The notes beneath the pieces are model-generated. The model saw nothing but the letters and a program-made list of their open reading frames with translations. It did not search any database and was not told the origin of the DNA. Below, piece after piece: positions 1 through 4,366 of a stretch of 9,686 nucleotides of DNA. Location of the stretch: the NCBI GenBank assembly GCA_030018715.1, contig JASEHN010000079.1, positions 1 through 9,686 on the forward strand. Reading direction: 5' to 3'. Positions within the stretch are counted from its first letter, which is position 1, and the number at the start of each line of letters is the position of its first letter. This DNA is from Thermodesulfobacteriota bacterium. Lineage in GTDB: Bacteria; Desulfobacterota; SM23-61. The position numbers and the translations under genes were made by a program.

Positions 1-11
1 CCGGAATGACG
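1..11. repeat. Edge of a palindromic repeat copy
   Basis: The first 11 bases are identical, in the same orientation, to positions 597-607, which are the right end of the palindromic repeat at 550-606 plus one base. The rest of this copy would lie before the window. The match is short, so it could be chance, but the half-palindrome CCGGAATGAC is the typical outer end of this repeat type. If it is real, rnpB sits between two direct copies. Confidence 0.5.
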
Positions 12-47
12 GAAAAGGGCTTTTTCAGACTTTTTACTAAGCCATCA

Positions 48-465
48 AATCTTTTAACCCTGTTTTTAAAAGATGCGGAAGCGGGTCTATAAGCCGAGTT
101 CTGTCTCCCCGGAAGGACCGGGGAGGGTGATCATTCCTCTAGCCCCGGCATTGCTGCCGGGATCTGGCGACCTACCCGGGAGCATCGAGCGGGCCACTCT
201 CAAGCGCTCCTCTATTCGGTCTTGCTCCGGGTGGGGTTTGCCCTGCCAACCCTGTCACCAGGGTTGCGGTGAGCTCTTACCTCGCCTTTTCACCCTTACC
301 CCGCGAAAACGCGGGGCGGTATGCTTTCTGTGGCACTTTCCCTGGGGTCGCCCCCGGTCGCTGTTAGCGACCACCCTGCCCTGTGGAGCTCGGACTTTCC
401 TCCCGCCTCAGGCGGGCGATCACCCGACCCCCTTCCGCATCTTTTAAAAACAGGGGTCAAAGATT
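48..465. repeat. Near-perfect 34-bp inverted repeat enclosing rnpB
   Basis: The arms are positions 48-81 and 432-465. They match as reverse complements at 32 of 34 positions, and the inner 23 bp (59-81 with 432-454) are perfect. In the RNA this would extend RNase P helix P1 outward through an A/U-rich part and then a GGGGUC-type segment. The outer part of the right arm belongs to a repeat family also seen near 799-819, so the arms may combine true P1 pairing with inverted copies of an intergenic repeat. Confidence 0.85.
71..442 (-). ncRNA. rnpB: RNase P RNA, bacterial class A
   Basis: This is the catalytic RNA of ribonuclease P, which removes 5' leaders from precursor tRNAs. On the minus strand the conserved blocks appear in the right order. 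The P4 and J3/4 segment GAGGAAAGUCCGAGCUCC is the complement of 385-402. Hairpin P3 pairs 411-416 with 402-407. The segment reading GCAAACCCCACCCGGAGCAA lies at about 222-241, and the 3' block ACAGAACUCGGCUUAUAGACC is near 84-104. The roughly 370-nt length and this architecture fit class A. Exact ends are uncertain because P1 is extended by pairing out to positions 48 and 465, so the primary transcript is probably longer. I see no intrinsic terminator with a clear T-run downstream in the window. The small ORFs that cross this region are chance frames over a structured RNA. Confidence 0.96.
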
Positions 466-471
466 CAAGTG

Positions 472-509
472 AATATTTGAAAAATAAAAAAACATTGCAA
501 AATGTTCAA
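472..509 (-). promoter_or_regulatory. Candidate rnpB promoter
   Basis: On the minus strand, TTGAAC (504-509) is separated by 17 nt from TATTTT (481-486), which is a fair sigma-70 type promoter placing transcription start about 20 nt before P1. The same -10 sequence and spacing occur in the tRNA promoter at 2441-2469. An overlapping alternative is TTGCAA (495-500), 17 nt, then AATATT (472-477). The choice between them cannot be made by eye. A 6+6 dyad (491-506) overlaps the -35 and spacer region. Confidence 0.45.
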
Positions 510-524
510 TTAGAAATAAAGCAT

Positions 525-544
525 CCTCGCAGCAAGCTGCGAGG
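525..544. repeat. Short perfect stem-loop next to the palindromic repeat
   Basis: CCTCGCAGC (525-533) and GCTGCGAGG (536-544) are perfect inverted 9-mers around AA. The hairpin is only 5 bp from the next palindromic element and may be one module of a composite repeat. No T-run follows on either strand, so it does not look like a terminator. Confidence 0.7.
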
Positions 545-549
545 TATTT

Positions 550-606
550 GTCATGCCAGCGTACGCTGGCATCCAGTTTCTGGATTCCGGCTTTCGCCGG
601 AATGAC
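550..606. repeat. Composite palindromic intergenic repeat
   Basis: The element contains a perfect 20-bp palindrome (553-572), a short CCAG/CTGG inverted pair (574-584), a hairpin pairing 584-591 with 596-603, and outer ends GTCAT (550-554) and ATGAC (602-606) that are reverse complements. The layout, GTCAT ends around hairpins carrying CCGGAAT and CCAG modules, is a dispersed non-coding repeat type I recognise from many proteobacterial genomes. It has no coding capacity. A partial direct copy appears at 1-11. Confidence 0.85.
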
Positions 607-685
607 GATGCAAGCATCGGGGTATTGAACCCGATAGCCAAAATAAAGAGTTCCCGTAAAAAAGTTTTTTCGTTGCTAAAATTTT

Positions 686-706
686 CATTGATCATTGACC
701 ATTGAT
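686..706. repeat. Three tandem 7-bp units (CATTGAY)
   Basis: CATTGAT (686-692), CATTGAC (693-699) and CATTGAT (700-706) lie head to tail with one difference. The unit count is low and the flanks are A/T-rich. No function can be inferred; it could be a simple intergenic repeat or a cluster of binding sites. Confidence 0.7.
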
Positions 707-802
707 AATTTTGCAATGATAGCCAGACGTTAAAATGGATTATAGGCCAAAAAGAACAAAGAAAATTTTTATAATTTTCTAAGAAAGCGCTTAAGTATTT
801 CA

Positions 803-835
803 CTTGACTCCTTGACCCCTTGAATCCTTGAACCC
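803..835. repeat. Degenerate tandem repeat of CTTGA-type units
   Basis: Four imperfect units of 7 to 9 bp run in a row just downstream of the RNase HI stop codon: CTTGACTC, CTTGACCCC, TTGAATC and CTTGAACCC. The segment 799-819 is also an inverted match (19 of 21) to 453-473 beside rnpB. This looks like a simple intergenic repeat family and not coding sequence. Confidence 0.7.
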
Positions 836-841
836 TTTTCT

Positions 842-1495
842 TTATTCCGTCGTTCCGGTGATTCTCTGGTCTATGGCTTCGTTGGCCAGTTGGTCGGCCC
901 GGCGATTCTCTTCCCTCGGAATATAATGAATACTATATTTTAAAAATCGATTCAAGATCTCCAGGGTCTGTCGGTGCAGGATCTTGAGATTAGGCTCGCG
1001 CACCCGGTATTCCCCCCGAAGTTGCCGTACGACCAGCTCGGAATCCAGGTTCACGTTGACGCTTACTGCTCCTAATTGCAAAGCTTTTTCCAAGGCCAAT
1101 ATCACCGCCCGGTATTCGGCGACATTGTTCGTGGCCATCCCCAAAAAACACTTCAGTTCTTTCACGGTCCGTCCCCGGGCATCGGCAATCACGGCCCCGA
1201 CCCCTGCTTCACCAGGATTCCCGCGAGAAGCCCCGTCGGTATAGATAAAAAATTCCGCAGCGACTTTTCTTTCGGGAAGAGCCTGATCAGCTTCCGTTTT
1301 CTCCCCGGCCCGCTCTGCGCTTTTTTCCAGGATGTCCCTAAGATCTTGGGCAGTTAAAGAAGAAAAGCGTTTGAGGGTCTTAGACACGCTAAGGGTCTTG
1401 GCCAGATGGCGCAGGACCGTTTCGGCGGAAGGAGGGGAACTTTCTTTTCCGTCCTGGAAGAAAGGGAAGGAGTCAGCGGATTTGCCGGCGCTCAC
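842..1495 (-). CDS. rnhA: RNase HI family protein with N-terminal extension
   Basis: The 217-residue product is predicted to cut the RNA strand of RNA-DNA hybrids in the cytoplasm. The RNase H fold covers about residues 80-212. The expected acidic catalytic residues are visible: D87 in YTDGASRGNPG, E127 in NNVAEYRAV, D151 in NLDSELVV and D201 in REENRRADQLANEA. The NNVAEYRA block resembles the archaeal/YpdQ/Rv2228c-like group more than E. coli RnhA, so the symbol is approximate. Residues 1-79 are an extension; residues 25-60, with FSSLTAQDLRDIL, may form a small helical domain. The start is GTG (1493-1495), sharing 4 bases with the TGA stop of the zinc-ribbon gene, which points to translational coupling. 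An upstream AAGG is present, but spacing is not ideal. Confidence 0.9.
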   Translation of the reverse strand: MSAGKSADSFPFFQDGKESSPPSAETVLRHLAKTLSVSKTLKRFSSLTAQDLRDILEKSAERAGEKTEADQALPERKVAAEFFIYTDGASRGNPGEAGVGAVIADARGRTVKELKCFLGMATNNVAEYRAVILALEKALQLGAVSVNVNLDSELVVRQLRGEYRVREPNLKILHRQTLEILNRFLKYSIHYIPREENRRADQLANEAIDQRITGTTE

Positions 1496-2220
1496 GTTCC
1501 TTTGGCCTTATCCAGCCCATTGGCCCAGAAAAGAATGCGGCTGCAATTAGGACACATGATGAGAACCTCCTGTTTTTGCAGCTCGATTTGAAGCTGAGGG
1601 CGAATGTTAATATTGCAGGCCTGGCAGACGCCGTTCTGCACTTTAACGATGGCCACCCCCTGCCGTTTTTCCAAAAGCCTGCGATATTTATTAAGGAGGT
1701 CCAGGGGAATTTCTTTCTCTCTTTCCTGCCGTTCACGGACCTCGCCGGCCATCTCCTGGTCGAAAGCCGCCGCCTTTTGCTTAAGCTCGGCAATCTGCCT
1801 CTGAAATTCTTTGCGTTTAGTCTCCAGGTTTTTCTCGCCGTTGTTCAGCTTTTTCTGCATCTCTTCGATGCGCTCCAAGGTGCCTAAGATATCTTCTTCC
1901 CGCTGCCGGTTCAGTTTTTTAGCGCTCTCAATTTCCTTCAAGACGGCCTGGTATTCTTTGTTGGTTTTGATCTCAAAAACCCGGGCCTCGGTTTTTTTTA
2001 TCCGGTCCATTTCCTCTTCCAGTTCCTTTTCTTTTTGCCGGCGCTCCTTCTGGAGCTTTTCAAACTCGGCCCGCTGCGAGAGAACTGTCGCTTCTTCCTT
2101 CCCAAGGTCTTCTTCCAGCGCCGCCAGGCGCAGGGGGATTTCTCCTTTTTCCCGCTCCATCTCCTGGATCTTCAGGTCAACGATCTGCAGAGCGGCCAGC
2201 TTTTCCAAATGCATGCGCAA
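1492..2220 (-). CDS. Coiled-coil protein with C-terminal C4 zinc ribbon
   Basis: This 242-residue protein belongs to the family of long coiled-coil proteins ending in a zinc ribbon (zf-RING_7, CT398-like). Residues 1-175 are highly charged and heptad-like, interrupted near residues 85-91 by TNKEYQA, a conserved family block. The zinc ribbon has C199 and C202 (CQAC) and C223 and C226 (CPNC). The biochemical role is not established; the ribbon suggests nucleic acid or protein binding, and its coupling to an RNase HI gene suggests a link to RNA metabolism. The start is TTG (2218-2220) with AGGGAGG seven bases upstream; an in-frame ATG two codons later (2212-2214) is an alternative. A terminator-like hairpin lies directly upstream of the ribosome binding site. 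There is no signal peptide, so it should be cytoplasmic. Confidence 0.9.
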   Translation of the reverse strand: MRMHLEKLAALQIVDLKIQEMEREKGEIPLRLAALEEDLGKEEATVLSQRAEFEKLQKERRQKEKELEEEMDRIKKTEARVFEIKTNKEYQAVLKEIESAKKLNRQREEDILGTLERIEEMQKKLNNGEKNLETKRKEFQRQIAELKQKAAAFDQEMAGEVRERQEREKEIPLDLLNKYRRLLEKRQGVAIVKVQNGVCQACNINIRPQLQIELQKQEVLIMCPNCSRILFWANGLDKAKGT

Positions 2221-2227
2221 TTCCTTT

Positions 2228-2234
2228 CCTCCCT
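2228..2234 (-). promoter_or_regulatory. Ribosome binding site of the zinc-ribbon gene
   Basis: AGGGAGG on the minus strand is a strong Shine-Dalgarno sequence. The gap to the TTG codon is 7 nt and to the downstream ATG 13 nt, so it favours TTG. A second purine run, AAAGGAA (2221-2227), would serve the ATG with shorter spacing. The site begins directly after the T-run of the terminator-like hairpin. Confidence 0.75.
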
Positions 2235-2259
2235 AAAAAAAACGCACCCCGAAAGGTGC
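2235..2259 (-). terminator. Intrinsic terminator downstream of the tRNA gene
   Basis: On the minus strand GCACC (2255-2259) and GGTGC (2244-2248) form a 5-bp stem with a 6-nt loop, followed by one G and then eight T residues (2235-2242). This has the form of a Rho-independent terminator and should end the tRNA transcript about 90 nt after its 3' end. The stem is short, so termination may be partial, which would allow read-through into the zinc-ribbon gene. Confidence 0.7.
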
Positions 2260-2347
2260 ACTTTTCAATTTTGACCCCGTTTCCCCGCGCCTGAGGCCAA
2301 TTTCGTTCCCAAATAATTTTCTATCTTCGAAAACCATATAAGCATCC

Positions 2348-2423
2348 TGGTGGGCCCACCTGGGTTCGAACCAGGGACCTTCCGGTTATGAGCCGGTGGC
2401 TCTTCCAGCTGAGCTATGGGCCC
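2348..2423 (-). tRNA. tRNA with anticodon CAU, probably tRNA-Ile2 (lysidine type)
   Basis: The minus strand folds as a full cloverleaf with encoded CCA. The acceptor stem pairs GGGCCCA with UGGGCCC, the D stem is GCUC/GAGC, the anticodon loop is CUCAUAA with CAU at 2388-2390, and the T arm is CCUGG-UUCGAAC-CCAGG. CAU occurs in initiator Met, elongator Met and Ile2 tRNAs. The anticodon arm GG-CUCAUAA-CC and the GGUC-CCUGG-UUCGA body look most like known Ile2 tRNAs, whose C34 is modified to lysidine by TilS to read AUA. Elongator Met is the main alternative; an initiator is unlikely because the 1-72 position is a G-C pair. Positions 27 and 43 form an A-A mismatch at the end of the anticodon stem. 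Confidence 0.95.
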
Positions 2424-2440
2424 TTTTTTTATCATCTTAT

Positions 2441-2469
2441 AAAATAGCTGTTTCCGGCTCTGTTGTCAA
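2441..2469 (-). promoter_or_regulatory. tRNA promoter, sigma-70 type
   Basis: TTGACA (2464-2469 on the minus strand) matches the -35 consensus exactly. It is followed by a 17-nt spacer and TATTTT (2441-2446), a 4 of 6 match to the -10 consensus. Transcription would start near 2434 and give a pre-tRNA leader of roughly 10 nt. This separates tRNA expression from the rpoD operon. Confidence 0.8.
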
Positions 2470-2537
2470 GAATCTCCCTTTGACCGTCGATCATTTTAAG
2501 ATTAGGCGAGGATTTTCATCCCTGCCCAGGCTCCGCC

Positions 2538-2576
2538 GGGAGGTAGGTCGGCTCGGGAAAATGCCGATCTCCCTCC
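2538..2576 (-). other. Hairpin right after the rpoD stop codon
   Basis: Directly after the rpoD TAA, a G-rich arm (2569-2576) can pair with CCTCCC (2538-2543), and an inner stem pairs TCGGC (2563-2567) with GCCGA (2548-2552). No T-run follows, so it is not a typical intrinsic terminator. It could protect the 3' end of the operon mRNA or act with another termination mechanism. Confidence 0.35.
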
Positions 2577-4340
2577 TTACCCCTCTACGAAGGACCGAAG
2601 CTTTTTCGAGCGTGAGGGATGGCGCAGTTTGCGCAGAGCTTTAGCTTCGATCTGCCGGATGCGCTCGCGAGTTACGTCGAAATTTTGCCCGACTTCTTCC
2701 AGGGTGTGATCAGCCTTCTCATCAATGCCAAACCGCATCTTTAAAACTTTTTCTTCCCGGGGAGTTAACGTAGCCAGAACCTTCCGGGTTTGTTCCGAAA
2801 GGTTCAGGTGGACCACAGCTTCGGAGGGGGGGGTGACCTTCTTGTCTTCGATGAAGTCTCCCAGGTAACTGTCTTCTTCCTCTCCGATGGGAGTGTCCAG
2901 GGAGATGGGTTCTTTGGCGATCTTGAGCACTTTGCGCACCTTATCCAAGGAGAAGTCCATACGTTCGGCAATCTCCTCCGGTGTAGGTTCCCGGCCGATT
3001 TCCTGCACCAGGTAGCGGGAAGTGCGGATCAGCTTGTTGATGGTCTCGATCATGTGCACGGGAATCCGGATGGTGCGCGCCTGGTCGGCTATGGCCCGGG
3101 TAATCGACTGCCTGATCCACCAGGTAGCGTACGTGCTGAACTTATACCCCCGCTGGTATTCAAATTTATCCACGGCCTTCATCAACCCGATATTCCCCTC
3201 CTGGATAAGGTCAAGGAATTGCAGGCCGCGGTTGGTATATTTTTTGGCTATGGAGACCACCAGGCGGAGATTGGCCTTGATCAACGCGTTCTTGGCCAGT
3301 TCAGCTTTAGTCTCGCCGCTTTTTACGGCCTGCAAGGTGCGCTTCAGTTCTTCCACCGGCAGGTTGGATTCTGCTTCCACCCGGCGGATTTTCCGCTGGG
3401 CGTTCTTGACCACCCGCTCGTATTCCTCCAGGTCTTCTTTCTTCACGCCGGTCTTGCGCAGGGTCTTGCGAAACTCTCCCGGGTTTTTCTTCATCACCCT
3501 AAGAAGCCGCTGGAGTGAATCTATGGCCATACGCGTTAGATGCCGGATGCGATTCTGGCAATCCAGGATTTCAGCCTCAGCCTTCTCCACCCGTTCGGCC
3601 AAGCCCTTGAGCTTTTGCACAAATTTGTCGATATGCTTGGTTTTGAGGTTAATGTCCTTGAGGAGCGAGACAATCTTGTCTTTATTCGCCTGCAGGCGTT
3701 TTTCCTGTTGCATCTGGAAAGAGGCCGTAATTTTACTCTTCCCTAACCGTTCGCCAATATGCCGATTGCGTTCATTTAGCTTTTTAATCTGGCCGATCAG
3801 CGAAAGGATTCGCTGAACGTTAAATTCCTCTTCCAGAAAATAATCTTCCTCTTCCAAGTCCGGGGTCAATTCCTTGGTCTTAGCTTTCTTCAAACGCAGC
3901 CGTTCGCCGAACTGGATGATCTCTTTGATGGTTAAGGGGGAATTCAGGACGGCGTTGATGACTTCTTTTTCCCCGGCTTCGATGCGTTTGGCGATTTCCA
4001 CTTCGCCTTCGCGGGTGAGCAGGGATACCGAGCCCATCTCCCTAAGGTACATGTAAACCGGGTCAATTGCTTTCCCCAGTCCCTCGGCTTCCAGCTCCGC
4101 TTCTTCTTCTGCCGGAAGGCGCTCTACTTCTTCCCGCTGCTTGCCTACCTTAACCTTTTGGGCCACATCGACCACCTCGATGTCCATCTCTCCGAACATC
4201 ATCATCAGGTCATCGATCTGATCTGAGGATACGATGTCTGACGGGAGGAGGTCATTGACTTCGTCATAAGTCAAAAACCCTTTCTCTTTTCCCAGGTTGA
4301 TTAACTGCTTGACTTTTTCCATCTCTCCTTCTTTGGCCAT
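2577..4340 (-). CDS. rpoD: RNA polymerase primary sigma factor (RpoD, sigma-70)
   Basis: This 587-residue protein directs RNA polymerase to housekeeping promoters. Region 1.1 covers about residues 1-75 and region 1.2 about 91-125 (DPVYMYLREMGSVSLLTREG). A charged non-conserved region spans about 126-345. Region 2 (350-425) includes LRLVVSIAKKYTNRGLQFLD and the melting and -10 recognition segment FSTYATWWIRQSITRAIADQ. Region 3 is about 430-510, and region 4 about 515-580, with the -35 recognition helix-turn-helix TLEEVGQNFDVTRERIRQIE. Length is close to the 613 residues of E. coli RpoD, and the presence of region 1.1 separates it from RpoS-like factors. The ATG is 26 bp after dnaG, preceded by GAGGTGG at 7-nt spacing. 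Confidence 0.98.
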   Translation of the reverse strand: MAKEGEMEKVKQLINLGKEKGFLTYDEVNDLLPSDIVSSDQIDDLMMMFGEMDIEVVDVAQKVKVGKQREEVERLPAEEEAELEAEGLGKAIDPVYMYLREMGSVSLLTREGEVEIAKRIEAGEKEVINAVLNSPLTIKEIIQFGERLRLKKAKTKELTPDLEEEDYFLEEEFNVQRILSLIGQIKKLNERNRHIGERLGKSKITASFQMQQEKRLQANKDKIVSLLKDINLKTKHIDKFVQKLKGLAERVEKAEAEILDCQNRIRHLTRMAIDSLQRLLRVMKKNPGEFRKTLRKTGVKKEDLEEYERVVKNAQRKIRRVEAESNLPVEELKRTLQAVKSGETKAELAKNALIKANLRLVVSIAKKYTNRGLQFLDLIQEGNIGLMKAVDKFEYQRGYKFSTYATWWIRQSITRAIADQARTIRIPVHMIETINKLIRTSRYLVQEIGREPTPEEIAERMDFSLDKVRKVLKIAKEPISLDTPIGEEEDSYLGDFIEDKKVTPPSEAVVHLNLSEQTRKVLATLTPREEKVLKMRFGIDEKADHTLEEVGQNFDVTRERIRQIEAKALRKLRHPSRSKKLRSFVEG

Positions 4341-4366
4341 ATAAAATCCACCTCTTCTTTGGCTTA

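Larger units (their letters stand above)
455..841. other. 387-bp non-coding stretch between the RNase HI gene and rnpB
   Basis: No credible gene is present. The open frames here run through palindromes and A/T-rich sequence and have no ribosome binding site or recognisable protein. The stretch contains the candidate rnpB promoter (472-509), a short stem-loop (525-544), a palindromic repeat element (550-606), a 7-bp tandem repeat (686-706) and a degenerate CTTGA tandem repeat (803-835). Between roughly 610 and 800 it is A/T-rich compared with the flanking genes. Confidence 0.8.

Noticed and set aside
12..47. Intrinsic terminator for rnpB
   Set aside because: The minus strand has A-runs and a short AAAAG/CTTTT match but no GC-rich stem followed by T residues.
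73..605. Two plus-strand open frames of 124 and 94 codons
   Set aside because: They run antisense through the RNase P RNA and into the palindromic repeat. Conserved RNA blocks explain the sequence, and no protein family is recognisable.
510..803. Minus-strand frame of 97 codons
   Set aside because: Its translation contains SSFRRKPESRNWMPAYAGMT, a peptide often produced by translating this palindromic repeat. It is repeat-derived and has no support as a gene.
686..835. CRISPR-like array
   Set aside because: The units are only 7 to 9 bp with no unique spacers of CRISPR length, and no cas genes are present.
2790..3816. Long plus-strand frames opposite rpoD (242 and 264 codons)
   Set aside because: They are antisense to highly conserved sigma-70 coding sequence and arise from its codon composition.
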